Part shown: in pieces, positions 31,878-43,568 of the stretch
Layout of the letters: every line of letters starts with the position of its first letter
Position numbering within the stretch: the first letter of the stretch is position 1
Assembly (NCBI GenBank): GCA_036365145.1
Contig: JAEOAD010000888.1
Span: 868,001-932,000, forward strand
Direction of reading: 5' to 3'
DNA length: 64,000 bases
From: Orientallactaga sibirica
Lineage: Eukaryota > Chordata > Mammalia > Rodentia > Dipodidae
The notes under the pieces: generated by a model
What the model was told of the DNA's origin: nothing
The model's input: only the letters and a program-made list of their open reading frames with translations
Databases searched by the model: none
Program-made: the position numbers and the translations under genes

Positions 31878-31914
31878 GCCCAGTTAGCTCAGTGGCAGAA
31901 CATGAGACTCTTAA
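31878..31914 (+). pseudogene. tRNA-Lys (CTT) 5' fragment
   Basis: The first 37 bases match the 5' half of tRNA-Lys with the D-arm 'tagctcagtggcaga' and an anticodon loop 'gactcttaa'. It stops just after the anticodon and has no T arm, so it is a truncated pseudogene or tRNA-fragment retrocopy. Confidence 0.7.
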
Positions 31915-32159
31915 AATAAATGTCTGTGAGGAAATGGAAGTTGAAGGTGACCAGATGTGCACAAAAAGACTCTCAGGCATGCCAGGGACTTGGGTGAACT
32001 GGGACTCATACTCCAAAAGTGAATCAATGGTACAGTCTAACTGTGCGGTACAAGCCAGCAGAGAAGATCAAATGTCTTTCTTCACGGGCCCTTGAGTCGG
32101 TTTGATTTCCAATGGAGTGAAGTAGAGGTCATTTTCTGTGTGGTATAAAAGTATCTACA

Positions 32160-32484
32160 GGGCTGGGGAGATAGCTCCATTAGTGCCTGCCCTGTATACA
32201 TGAACACTTGAATTTGAGACCCATACATAACCCATGTAAAAATACTGGTGGTGCACACCCATAATCTTTGTATGAAGGAGGCAGACAGGAAGGTCCCTAA
32301 CTGGTGAGCTCCAGGCCAATGAGAGATGCTCTTTCAAAAGAGGTGGACAGTGTCTCTGAGGACTGAGGTTGTCCTTTGGTCTCCACTTACACATGCACAC
32401 ACATTCATGTGCACCCTTACACACATGCACAGCATCCCCTTACACACAAACACACATATGCACACACATTTTAAAGTACCCAGT
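32160..32484 (+). mobile_element. B4-type SINE with CA-rich tail
   Basis: Head 'ggctggggagatagctccat', B1-like middle 'ggtggtgcacacccataatc', and an imperfect CA-rich tail at 32390-32470. Confidence 0.7.
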
Positions 32485-32486
32485 GA

Positions 32487-32555
32487 GGGGTTGGGAATGA
32501 GTCTTGGTGATGGTGTGCCTGCCTAGCACGTGTAAGACCTTGTGTTGGATTCTTT
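32487..32555 (+). mobile_element. ID-like SINE fragment
   Basis: 'ggggttgggaatgagtcttg' and 'gtgtgcctgcctagcacgtg' match the ID tRNA-like head. Confidence 0.55.
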
Positions 32556-33180
32556 TGGCTGCCTTGGGCCTCGACTTAAAGTTGTGCAAGGAGTCTTCTG
32601 CCCAGCCTAAGAGAGATGGAGATCCAGCCTCCATCCAGTTTCCCAGGCTGTCTCCATGCAGCTGGGCCGCTCAGGAAGTGGTACAATTCTCTGCTCTGCA
32701 TGAGCTCACAAAAGGAGTCTCCATCCTTTCAGCTTGGGACAAGGTTGATCTTCCAAAGTGGGTTGCCCAGGCCCCACTTTCAGTGATGTAGACACAGCCT
32801 CACCTCACAGCACCTCATGCTCAAGCTGTATTTCCCTGGGAAGGTTTTCTGCCCATTAGTATCAGGGAGAGAAACAAAAGGCTGTATATCAATTTGTTTA
32901 TAGCTCCAAAGCATCTGTTACTTTGCTAGGTTTTGCAGGGAAACTTGGCATCTCATATCCATAAATGGGTTGCTCTGGGTTTAATTGTGCAGCTAACTGG
33001 AGCTATAAAGCAGAATTCGTGGTTGCTTGGAGAGGATTTTGAGAGAGAAGCAAATGAGCCCATAGGGCTACTTTGCTTAGAAGAAAATCCATGTGTTAAC
33101 TGTCCCCCCAACCCCCACCAAAAGTGATGCAAGTTTAGCTGCCCGTCTTGGAATGTATGGGAGTCTGACTCCCCCACAGG
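32556..33180. other. repeat-free block, possible regulatory DNA
   Basis: No repeat is recognised. A CArG-like ccataaatgg (32959-32968) fits the SRF consensus CC(A/T)6GG. AT motifs such as 'gggtttaattgtgc' are nearby. No exon is supported. Confidence 0.35.
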
Positions 33181-33182
33181 TG

Positions 33183-33449
33183 CTATCATTTATTTATCAT
33201 CTATCTATCTATCATCTATCATTTTACTTACCTATCAATCTATTTCTCTCTTGCTCTCTCTCACTCTCTGTCTATATAAATATAGATATAAATATATATT
33301 ATATATATAATATATTATATATTATAATTATATAATTATATATATTATATATTATATATATAATTATATAATATTATATATTATAATTATCTATATAAAT
33401 ATAGATATAAATATATATTATATATATATTTATATCTATATTTATATAG
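33183..33449. repeat. AT-rich microsatellite with perfect palindrome
   Basis: (ATCT)n at 33195-33220 is followed by TA-rich sequence. Bases 33391-33449 form a 59-bp inverted repeat with two perfect 27-nt arms and a 5-nt centre. Its left arm motif (ctatataaatatagatataa) also occurs at 33272, so part of the array is duplicated. It adjoins the tail of the next SINE. Confidence 0.9.
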
Positions 33450-33611
33450 ACAGAGAGAGAGAGAGAGAATGGGTGTGCTGGAGCCTCTAGCCACCACAAA
33501 TAAACTCCAGACGCATGCACTACCTTGTACATCTGGTTTTTGTGGATACTGGGGAATTGAACCTGGGTCTTTAGGCAAATGCCTTAACTTCTAAGCCATT
33601 TCTCCAGCCCT
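33450..33611 (-). mobile_element. tRNA-derived B2-superfamily SINE (minus)
   Basis: Landmarks 'ccaccacaaataaactccag', 'actggggaattgaacctggg' and the minus-strand head gggctggagaaatggcttag. Its A/T-rich tail merges into the preceding AT array. Confidence 0.88.
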
Positions 33612-33730
33612 CTTTCTTTTTGAGAAAGTCTCATTATGTAGCCCAAGCTGGCCTTGAACTTGAAATCCTCCAAACTTGGCCTCCTGAGTGCTGGGATTAT
33701 GGGCATGTGCCTCGCCTCCACACCAGGCAA
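33612..33730 (-). mobile_element. old B1-like SINE (minus)
   Basis: 'gagaaagtctcattatgtag', 'ccttgaacttgaaatcctcc' and 'gagtgctgggattatgggca' show a monomeric B1 core. It is clearly older than the young B1 copies. Confidence 0.65.
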
Positions 33731-33928
33731 GGCAGACTGATTTCTGATTATTAGACTCCCAGAGAAAAACGAGTGTGTGAGAGCAGGGTTGGCCCTGATG
33801 ATCTATGGAAATATGTGACTCATAAACTCCCAACAGCCAATGGTCCCAAACTGTTAACCAGGCGAGCATTTGCTTGACCTTCCACTTGGTGCCAAATGCA
33901 AGCACCCACCATGAAAGTGCTCCTCTGG

Positions 33929-34317
33929 AGCTTTCACTATTGGTGGGAATGTAAAACAGTTCAACCATTATGGACAGCTATATGGACACTCCTGAAAAGG
34001 ATGACCATAGACCTACCAATGGACCCAGTTATTCCCTTACTGGGCATTTACCCTAAAGGCTCCAAGCCTCAGTTCAGAGACATTTGCTCAACCATGTTTA
34101 TAGCTGCTCAATTCATAATAGCTTAGAGTTGGAATCCACCCAGATGTCTATCATTAGATGAATGGATAACAAAGATGTGGCATATCTATGCTATGGAACT
34201 CTATGAAATAATGAAATTTAAAAAAATGGTCGAACATGGAAGAGATCATCCTCAGTGAGCTCACCCAATCACAAAAAGATAATCGTTGCATGGTCTCATT
34301 CATCTGTCGCTCCTAAC
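33929..34317 (+). pseudogene. L1 ORF2 C-terminal remnant
   Basis: The translated frame shows the conserved ORF2 end: a WWECK-type motif, then PLLGIYPK, then after an in-frame stop (34124-34126) a MWHIYAME-type stretch. The endonuclease and reverse transcriptase domains are missing. The stop codons make it a pseudogene. Confidence 0.85.
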
Positions 34318-34628
34318 CTGAATCCACCTGAGATGCTGCCAAACATAATAAGTAAACTGAGGACCAGACAATAGGGAGGGTGGCATGGAGGAGGGTAAGG
34401 GTGGGAGGGAGTGAAAGGGTAGGAGGGAGGGTGGGGGGGACACAAATAAGGACCCAAAAGGAAATGATACTATAAAACCCTATATCCTGAACAACAGGCT
34501 AAAACATTGGTCTTTCAGCAGGCCCACAGAGGGAACTCCTGAACCACAGGGAACTGGAGAGAACATCGTGAAGACCAACCTTAATCTTTTCCTATTTCTT
34601 CTCTCTCTCTCTTTCCCCCTCTCCTTCC

Positions 34629-34753
<125 letters not shown>

Positions 34754-35922
34754 TCCTCTCTATACTCATTTTCTCTGTTATATTACCTGTCTTTTTCTTC
34801 CTTCACTTTCCTTGGCGCTGACTTATAACTCCCAGTACCAGCATGGGGTTAACTTTCATGATGAGCTGTTGATCCAAGAGACCTACAAGGTTTCCCAAAA
34901 AAGACAGATTTCTGTCAGAGTTCTTGATGACCCACCAAAGGTTAAGGGTAAGACCCTTCTGTCGAAGACAGCACATGCGTGTGAGACAAAACATGGAGAC
35001 ACCTGGTCGGAATCTGGAAAAGGGTCAGTCCCCAGACAATTAGCTAGTCTAGTGCCAGAGGGTGCTACATGAGCGACTGGGGGAAAATGACCGACATCTG
35101 TCCAAACAACTTGCAGTCTAAGATACCCAGCAGGAAACAACATGACACAAAGCTCAGACAAGTGCAGTAGTGGCACACAGCCATGGTGGGTAATCAAATG
35201 CTCTTGATTTGGCTAATAGATCCACTCAGTGGAATAGAACTCATTGCTGGAACTGGGAAATAAGTCAAAACCATGTACAAAAAATAAGCCCAGTCTCCAA
35301 GATCAAGCTCCCACCAAATGTGGGCAAGAAGAGGGCCTATGCATAGAAAATTCTCTCTAAAATAACTATGGCTATTCCATCTATCTAGTACTAATTTCTC
35401 TCTCCATTGGAGAATTTGCTTATCTTTTTCAGATGGACAATGAACCTGAAGGGAGGATCAGCCAATCACACCTCACCAGGGCCCCAGCTGAAACCATAGA
35501 ACAATGCGGGGAAAGGGCAAGAGTACAGCTTTCTTGGTGAATATGACACCAGGAAAAGGCTGAAGGAGATATACACAGAGAACATCCAGCACCTGATAAG
35601 CCAGATATCCAGACACAGAGGCTCCCAAAACCTCACCACTGAAGTAGAACTAAAATGATCCCAACGTGGCTCAGGGAAATTTGTGGAAGAGGGGGCGGAA
35701 AGAATGTTAGAGCCACAAGTTGGGCATTATGCACAGAGACTTGGCCTATCCCCCATAACTCTTGACTACCCTCACAATGCATGACCCACATTCCCCATTG
35801 ACGAGGGTCCCTTTGGAGGAGGGAGGACAGGGAGGAGGATAATAGAGTCATCAATATGAATGTAAAATTAGAATAATATAAACAAAAACATAAATTATTA
35901 AAAAAAGAAAGTGTTCCTCTGG

Positions 35923-36320
35923 GACACATTCCACTTCCTCTGTGGTACATCCATGGGTCAAAAAATCCACAGGGACATACACTGAGGCCTCTAGTAGGGA
36001 GGGAGATTTGAAGAGATTTGGCCCAAGTTCAAACGTTCTCCTGGGAAATGCCCTTGGCTCCGTTCAATCTCATCTCTCAAGACTATGGGTTAGGTTAGTG
36101 CTGGGTAGCCCTCCTATATTGGAGAATTAATTTCCTTTTCAAACCCATCCCTCACAGGACCTTAAGTAAAAGAGGCTTTGGCCCATTTCCACAGATTTGT
36201 GATAGTGTTTCTCAGGCTGAATACTGAAAATGGCATCAAGGAGTGATGATAGAAGTAGATGTCTAGGTGGGAAAAGAGCTGGTCTAACTTGTTCAAATAG
36301 GATAAAAGTGTCAGGAGACA
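35923..36320. other. unique non-coding stretch
   Basis: Nothing recognisable. Confidence 0.4.
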
Positions 36321-36430
36321 TACTTTCTCAGTTTTGCAGATGAAAAGACCCTGAAGTCATGGCAGCTACTCAAGGTCATCCAGCTGGAAAGGGCAAAGCA
36401 CAGGTGTGACCCCAGAATCTTGTGGGCTTC
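36321..36430 (+). mobile_element. MIR relic
   Basis: 'cagttttgcagatgaaaaga' and 'ctcaaggtcatccagctgga' match the MIR core in forward orientation. Confidence 0.65.
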
Positions 36431-36659
36431 CAGAGAGGCTGCATTGGGACAAGACACTCCAGAACGGTCCCCAGGACCCAGAAAGATGATCCCTGGCGTG
36501 ACACTATCTATCCGTGGCTGTGGATATTTGTGACAGCACTCACCTCCTTTCTGAAAACTACTGGGCATGCGTGAAGCCTCAGGGGTTCCTTCTGTGCCAC
36601 TGGAGTCAAAGAAATCTGGACCTAAAGCTCAGCTCAACCCCTTCCCAGTGTGTTCTTCT

Positions 36660-36850
36660 GGCTTCCCACACGGACCCCCTCTGCCCTCCCCTGGTTTCTC
36701 ATCTATAAAATGGAAACAAGAACAGCAATGCTTCACAGGGTTGTTGCAAGGACTAAATAATGCGATGACAAAAATGAGATTGTATAAAGCCCCCAGGGTG
36801 CGCCCTGACACAGACTAAGTACTCTGTCCATGTTAGATGTTATGATTAAT
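36660..36850 (-). mobile_element. MIR relic (minus)
   Basis: 'ggtttctcatctataaaatg', 'cagggttgttgcaaggacta' and the following block follow the reversed MIR consensus. Confidence 0.7.
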
Positions 36851-37020
36851 ATTTATAAGATGGAAGTTTGGTTAGGCATGATTTGCTTCCTTCTTGACCC
36901 TGTCTGTTCTCCCTTTCCTCTGCCTCTGTGACTTGCCCATCATGAAAACATATAGAGCTCTTTTCCCACTGGGGCAGGACCCACCTGTTCTGGTTTCTAG
37001 AGGCAGGTCTCGAAGCCATC

Positions 37021-37385
37021 TGTGGTAGTTTGAATAGATGCCCCCAATATATTCAGTGTTTTATTAGTTTATAGTTTGATTCTGCGACCACATGGCTGGA
37101 GGCAGTGTCACTGGGCGGATCATAAGGTGTGGTGGTGGGTTTGAGATTCCATTGTAAAGATATGCAAAGTGTGCCTAGTTGGAGTTCCTGAGGTGTGCTG
37201 TGCTGTGTGGCTTTTGGCTTGTGGCTTTCTCTCTCTCTTGCCTGGTCCTGTAAAAAGACAGGCCAGCTTCTTCTGCCATTATGGAACTTCCCCTAGATCT
37301 GTAAGCTTCAATAAATAAATCCCTTCCTCCATAACTGTGCTTGGTCTGGAAGTTCATCTCAGCGAACCTGAAGCCGTCTGCTACA
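37021..37385 (+). mobile_element. solo MaLR-type LTR, younger subfamily
   Basis: It runs from tgtggtagtttgaatag to 'gccgtctgctaca'. The flanking pentamers are ccatc and ccacc (four of five match), a plausible decayed target duplication. It is closest to the copies at 15554, 1969 and 54812. Confidence 0.87.
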
Positions 37386-37597
37386 CCACCCTTCTGATGC
37401 TATTCCTCTGGTAGACCTGAAAATAGTTCAGATCCTCCCCACCTATGACTGGCTAAGGGATGCCCCATGTTTCCTCCAAAGCAGGACCCAAAGTCAGGTT
37501 TAAGGGGTAGCTGTAGAATAACTTATTTTGGTCTTGCATTCAAGATGCATTACTCAATCTAGTCTGACCAGGAATTATAAATTGAAGTTACATTTTA
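37386..37597. other. unique short stretch
   Basis: Nothing recognisable. Confidence 0.4.
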
Positions 37598-37798
37598 ATT
37601 TCTATTTGCAAGGAGAGTAAGAGAAGAGTGAGAGGGAAATAACAGGAATGCCAGGGTCTCTTGCCACCGCAAACAAATTCCAGATGCATGAGCTGCTTTG
37701 TGCATCTCACTTTACATGGGCACTGGGAATTGAACCCAGGCTGTTAGGCTTTGCAAGCAAGTGCCTTAACTGCTGAGCCATTTCTCCAGTGCCCTGCA
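37598..37798 (-). mobile_element. tRNA-derived B2-superfamily SINE (minus)
   Basis: 'gccaccgcaaacaaattcca', 'cactgggaattgaacccagg' and a minus-strand head near 37797. It is moderately diverged. Confidence 0.87.
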
Positions 37799-38152
37799 TC
37801 CAGTTTTTTTAAAAATCATGTTTAGAACCGGGAAATTGGGCCATGATTCATTGTTAATTCAGTAGAATTTTGGACGTATACAGAAAGTTTAACCAAGTAA
37901 ACAAAAGACACAACAACCAACTCCAGCTGGGTAGTTATTCCAACCATTCTGACTTCCCCAGATAGCTCACTTTTTTTGGGGGGGGGGCTAGTGCTCATTG
38001 TGACTCCTTGAACTCATCCGTCCTACATCCCATAGGCTCAATTTCTCCTGCAGGTAAGAGTTTTGCAAACATGTCTCTTTTAGATAACTCCTGTCCTGGC
38101 AAAATAATTCCCATTTCCCTCAATTCTGGCTCATTGGTCCACTTTTTATAGA

Positions 38153-38353
38153 TTAAAAAAAATTATTTATTAGAGACAGAGAGAGGGCGAGACAGAGAAA
38201 GAGTGAGAATGCACTCCAGGACCTCTCGCCACAGCAAACTCCAGATGCGTGTGCCACCATGTGCATCTGGCTAACGTGGGACCTGGAGGATTGAACTGGG
38301 GTCCTTGGGCTTCACAGGCATGTGCCTTAACTGCTAAGCCATCTCTCCAGCCG
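38153..38353 (-). mobile_element. tRNA-derived B2-superfamily SINE (minus)
   Basis: It contains 'gtgtgccaccatgtgcatct' and 'gtgggacctggaggattgaa'. The minus-strand head is cggctggagagatggcttag. Confidence 0.88.
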
Positions 38354-39160
38354 TGGTCCACTTTTTCTGGGGGAGAAGTTCCTTGTCAGCATGGCCTCTG
38401 GTTTGTCTGACTCTCTCGTAAAGGGTGTCAGAGCCGTAGGTTGAGTTGTTGGGTTGTGTTCTTGGCAGCAGTTGCTTTGCATTGCTGGGCTGGCAGGACT
38501 TTCCTAAGCTTTCTGGCTGTCATTTTCTTTCACCCTGTGACCCTCAGAGGCACGAATGGCCGATGTGTTCCAATTGGTGGCTATTTTTGGTTTATAATAT
38601 TCTACAAGCACTATAAAGTGTTCTGGATTGTCCCCAAATGGAGCATATGGATAACAGGGATATTACTGTGGTCTGGGAGTAACCCTGCGGCTTAAGTTCA
38701 TTTTCCTCACCACTCCCTAAGGCTCTCCTTGGAAATCCCCACATATGTTCTTTTAAAATGTGAAACCAGAAATATGGGCTTTTCTATGTGAAATTTCTCA
38801 GTTATAAATTTTGGGCAAATATTTTTTAAATAACATCAACATCTATAAAAACAAAACAAAAAAACATGATTATGGAGCAAGTGAAATATGTGTTCGGATG
38901 TCACATCCTACGGGCTGCCAGCTTGCAGCCTGCATGCCTAAGCTGTTGGCACTTTCTTCTTTCTTTGGCTGATGGGTATGAAGGATCTATTAAGTGCTGG
39001 AGACTCAGAAGACACTTGGCAAAGGAGAGGAAGCAGAAGACCCGCAGCCTTTGCCTTCAGAGATCTTACAAACAAATGACCTAGAACTGTTGGCATGTGT
39101 TTCTTTAAAAAATAAAAGAAGGCAGGGGGAGGGTCAATCAAAATTCAACATAGTCTGAAT
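38354..39160. other. unique non-coding stretch
   Basis: No gene or repeat is confidently seen. The 84-codon open frame at 38441-38695 has a hydrophobic composition but no start context or splice pattern that would support it. Confidence 0.35.
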
Positions 39161-39700
39161 AAGACTTATGTAAACCTACTTTTTTGAATAATGGCACACC
39201 CATAAGCTATAGATTATTACTAGAAAATTTTCAGTGCCTGGGATGGGATACCTTCCAGTGAGTTGTTGGCCAGGGAGGTCCCTGTTGCTCCAAAACATTG
39301 AAGGCTTTTGCCAAAGCCCTTGGTTTCCCTTGAGAAATAGATAGTAAGACCCTATTGCTGAAGATATCTCTTGTCTGAGAGGCAAGGTCACTGAGAAACT
39401 AAGCTGGTGCTGAGCAGAAAACCTTCTCCCAGTAGACCAGCCAACTGAAAGCTGGAAAAAGCTGCACTGCATGCAGCTGCATGGGAGACAGAAGTCATCA
39501 GCAGTGAAAACAATGGACACTGGAAAAAAATCAAGTTTGGCCAGACAGGACCAATGACAGAAGAGGTGCAATAGTGGCATGTCTGCTTTTGGGGTAACCA
39601 ACTGCTCCATAATTGGACAGAAGGTCCTCTCTATGGGAGGGAATACATGCTTGGTACTGAAAAAACTTAGCAAAAGTCTATGGCAGGGGAGGTTAGGTTT
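39161..39700 (+). mobile_element. L1 3'UTR fragment
   Basis: The run 'ttactagaaaattttcagtg', 'gataccttccagtgagttgt', 'aagaccctattgctgaag' aligns with 2884-3360 of the twin-primed L1 without large gaps. It is truncated at both ends. The 180-codon minus frame 39176-39718 lies over this 3'UTR and is antisense noise. Confidence 0.8.
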
Positions 39701-39807
39701 ATTTAGTCTCAGGCCCATTTGAAACCAGATTTCAAATGGTAGCCTAGGCGGTCTCTGTCTTTATCATGGAGTACTCCACCTGCTCCCTGCTCCCTCCTCC
39801 CCCTCTG

Positions 39808-39884
39808 TGTGGTGCTGGGTGTAGAACTCAGGGCCTTATACATGTTAGGCGCACACTCTACCATTGAGCTACATCCTCAGCCTG
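39808..39884 (-). mobile_element. ID-like SINE (minus)
   Basis: 'cgcacactctaccattgagc' and 'tacatcctcagc' give the reversed ID head. It is adjacent to a B1-like part, perhaps one ID-B1 dimer. Confidence 0.65.
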
Positions 39885-39886
39885 AT

Positions 39887-40027
39887 TTCATTTTGAGCTA
39901 AGGTCTCACAGAGTTGCCAATGACTGGCCTTGAACTCGCTATGTAGTCCAGATTGCTCTTGAACTTGTCATCCTCCTGCGTCCGCCTCCTCAGTGCTGAG
40001 GTTCAGGCCCATGCAGTCATGCCTGGT
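39887..40027 (-). mobile_element. old B1-like SINE (minus)
   Basis: 'ggccttgaactcgctatgta' and 'ctcctcagtgctgaggttca' are B1 landmarks. It is diverged. Confidence 0.6.
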
Positions 40028-41209
40028 TGGTTCTGAGGTCTTCTGGATGCTGGTTTTACTTCTTAGACCTCTTCCATGTGTCAGGCAAAAAAAACCCCAA
40101 TGTCCTTCAACACTCTTATTACATAATATTTACAGCTTGAGGTCTCAGAGGTAAAGAGAGTTATTTTTACCAACATCCCCATGTTCAGTGTTAGTGGATT
40201 TAGGATTAACTAGACTTGACTCACATGCTCGATCTGAGCAAATCACAGTGGCCAGCCAGCAGGGCCGGAGGTTAATGATTGGCCAACTCGGGCCATGGAC
40301 CCACTTCAGTAGGAGGAGTGCAAGAGGCTATGTTCCTTAATCAGGGCCACATGTCACACACAAGGTTCTCCAGTGGAAAAGTCAAGGTTTGGTGCCGGCC
40401 AAAGAGGGAATGATGCTGGCCAGGCATCATCTGTATTGTGTGGCATCAAAGTTGGGTTTTTTTTGTTGTTGTTGTTGTTATTGTTTTCATTATTGGAAGA
40501 AAGACATCATTATTGAAGTGAAGATAAATCAAGATAAGAGACTTAGCAAATATGAATCGTTCCTTACGTCATGTGACTGCTCGTCGGATCTGAGTGGAGA
40601 GTTGCTTAAATCATCTCCTAATCTGGGGTCCATGCTTCACAGAGTCTGTGGATCCTGCGAGGCTCTTTCGTTCTTTCTCATCATGATTCACTCAGTCCCT
40701 GGTTGGCATTTATGGGTTCCTTCCCAGGCCGATGACCCCTGAACCTTGTCCAAGACTCATGGTGGAAAATCTCCACGCTTCGATGGCAGAAGGCTGAGTT
40801 GGCCAGGCTTCCTCATCCTCTCTGGGAGCTCAGGGAAAGATTCCAGACACAAACAGACTTGGAGGAAAAACTCCGTAGTGGAGTCGTTTCCTCCAGATTA
40901 ATTTACACTCTGGCAACCCCCAGAGAGGCTGACAGACTGATGGATGGCAATGCCTGCTGGGTGTGCAGCCACATTAATGCTGCCACGAGCTCAGCTCATT
41001 AGCTCTGAGTGCCTCTCGTCCCCTCGCCACACCTTGGACACAGCTAATCTCATGTAAAACGGGGCCAGCTCTCTCAGGCCATGTGCACTCAATGTCAGGT
41101 CCCTAGGGTGGCTTCCCAACTGGGCTGTCAACCCAGAAGAGGGTGTTACCCTTCTCAGCCTCATCCACCATCTGTCTTCTCCCTTCCAAGGGCACAGTGC
41201 AGGAGACAC
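40028..41209. other. mostly unique stretch
   Basis: A (GTT)n run lies at 40461-40484. A MIR-like trace may be at 40123-40210. The open frame 40389-40742 is not supported as coding. 40500-41100 is repeat-free and includes 'cacattaatgctgcc', so it may hold conserved non-coding DNA. Confidence 0.35.
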
Positions 41210-41320
41210 AGGACACCTGGCTAGAACACAGCCCACAGAGGAGCTCAATTACCTTCCCCAGAGAAGTGAAGTAACAGTTCTAAAGATAGTAGAGCTCAGA
41301 AGTTCAGAGTCCCTGCCTGC
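41210..41320 (+). mobile_element. possible MIR relic
   Basis: 'ctcaattaccttccccagag', 'gaagtgaagtaacagttct' and 'gagctcagaagttcagagtc' loosely follow the MIR core. Confidence 0.4.
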
Positions 41321-42539
41321 AGGGCATGAGCTATGTGAAAGAATCATACTGGAGTTGATCTACAAGAAGCCAAAACACATGGTGGATTCACAGGACCCCA
41401 GGAAGGTAATCATTCAAACCGGATAGCGGCTCAGAAAACAGAGCCCGAGCTTGGGGCTATTTAGATAGAGATGCCCATTGGCGTCATGCTGGTGTTGAAA
41501 TTGTAGCAAAGACCCCAGTAGTACAACCTTGATGGCCACCTCATTCTCCCCATTGTGGCAACCCAGCAGGCATGGGCCTGTGATAAGACCCACAGGCTGT
41601 GGTTTCATCACTTTCCCTCCACTTACCCTTGTCTGAGCCAGCATGAGAGATTTCCATGACTCAATTTGCCCTTAAACAGCAGCAGCAACAACAAAAATCA
41701 TACAGAGCATGAAGGTTGGGTGCTCAGCATATACAATCAATGTTCTGTTGGTGTTGGCTGCTTTTAGCATTGTCCCATTAGTATATGTCTCTGCAGCCTT
41801 AGCCTCCAACCCTGCCGTTTATGATCAGTTTGGCATTGACCTTTAGACTCCATGCTCAGCTTTAGGTAAGAGTTCTGCGCAATGCATGGACCCAGCTCTG
41901 AGGGAGCCAGACAGGACAATACAGCCCACTGGGCATTCCCACAGGGGAGAAGGATCAGATGAGTTCCAAATTGCTCATAGCCAATTAAAGTCTAGGATTT
42001 TAAATCATAACAAGTTTCTTTTGAGAATTTAGGGGATTCAGAACACTAGCTTGCTTGTGGCCTAGAGATATAAGATGCATAGATCTGAGGGGAGACAGGA
42101 AATCTGTCATGAGCTCATGAGTTCCTGGGGCCTGGAGGTACACCGGGTCCTGGTACTTGTCTGGACTGTGTCAGGTTCCAGCCCCAACAGATGCCTCTGC
42201 CAGTTCTCAGCAATAATGCTCAGTGAATAATGGCTTTCCTCAGACAGCATATGGGCCTGGAAGAGTTTGGCAATCTAGAGACTCAGACTCCAGCCATATG
42301 GGCCCATTGCCTGAGCTGCTCTGGTCAAGTCAGACTGTGCAGGGGAAACATGGGCTGGGAGCTTGAATGGGGACTGCTCTGAGCCACACTGGAAGAGTGC
42401 TGAGTAATAGTCCTTGCTGTAGTAAATTCCCCACCAGTCCAGGAGCTTGCAGTGGAGTGTGTGGGAGGAAAACTCACCTGAGGTGTTTTACACTCACTAG
42501 AGGCTGAGTAAACTATTTCCTAGCTTAATGCATGGTCAC
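41321..42539. other. unique non-coding stretch
   Basis: No gene or identifiable repeat. Short open frames occur on both strands without coding character. Confidence 0.4.
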
Positions 42540-43010
42540 AATGAGGCCTGCCACTTGCAAAAATGACGTCCGAAACTCCCTCCCACACTGACTCAAAGAT
42601 TGACCATGCGCTTTGCTTTGACCAATAGGACAGTTAAAAAAATGTGGCAATGCATACTCTTGAAATGCCCTTGGACACCAAGGCTTGCCCTTCTGCTGCC
42701 CTGAAACCCCGTGGATACCACTGAGCAGGACCAACATCCTCCTTGAGGTTGTGTAACCATGTGGAGATGGGGTTGCAATCATCTTGAATGTTCTGAACCA
42801 ATATTTTCCTGGAGGATAGACCATGTGGAGTTGGGGCTCCTATCATCTCAGGTGTTCTAGACCAAGCTTCTATAGGTAAACCAGCCCACGTATTCACAAG
42901 CTGGCCGTAGATGCCCCTTAGCTAAGCTTAGCCCAGACTGGAACCACAACTCAAACCAACCAGCATCCTGGAGAGTCAACTGAGAGTAACTATGCATTCA
43001 GAATTACGTG
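42540..43010 (+). mobile_element. probable MLT1-type LTR
   Basis: 'gctttgaccaataggacag' leads to 'cttgcccttctgctgccctg', then 'accatgtggagatgggg' and a second related 'accatgtggagttgggg' 68 bases later. MLT1 LTRs have this order, including the internally repeated 'gaccacgtgga' block. No ends are intact. Confidence 0.5.
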
Positions 43011-43424
43011 GGCCATAAAGAAAAAGCCACCTCCCGTTGCTCTCTCCCAGCCTGGGTTAGCTGTCATATAATAGTTTTAGATGGATATTTAGTAGAGGGC
43101 AAGAGAAAATGGTCCAAAAAACTCACCATTTAAAATGAAATAATTTGAATGAATATTTAAATGTCTTCTGCATTCCAGGATTGCAAACGTGATGTTTTAG
43201 TGATTCTTGGTTTTGTCTGCCTCCAGCATTCCCATTTTATAGCTTATAAAACAGACTGCTTCCATACCTGCAGAAGCAGCTGCTCAGAAGTTACATTCTC
43301 TACAGGAGAAGACCCAGGCTCTGAATTCTTGACTACTAGTTCAAAAGTCCCCTCCCCGCTCTCCCTTTCTTCCCTTTCTTTCACTTTCCTTCTTTTTCTT
43401 CTCTTTCCTTCATCCCTTTTTAAT
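43011..43424. other. unique stretch with pyrimidine-rich end
   Basis: No gene. A CT-rich tract at 43350-43424 runs into the next SINE. Confidence 0.4.
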
Positions 43425-43541
43425 TTTTTTCTTCTCTAAGACAAAGTCTCACTGTGTAGACTAGACAGGCCTCAAGCTTGCAATCCTCTGCCTCCGTGTT
43501 CAAGTGCTGGGATTCGAGGCATGCACCACCACACCAAGTTT
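43425..43541 (-). mobile_element. old B1-like SINE (minus)
   Basis: 'aagacaaagtctcactgtgt' and 'caagtgctgggattcgaggc' are B1 core signals. Confidence 0.7.
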
Positions 43542-43568
43542 TGAAAGTCTTCTGTAAAGACCTCCTTC

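Noticed and set aside
39176..39718. 180-codon minus-strand open frame as a gene
   Set aside because: It is antisense to an L1 3'UTR fragment. It has no domain that I recognise.
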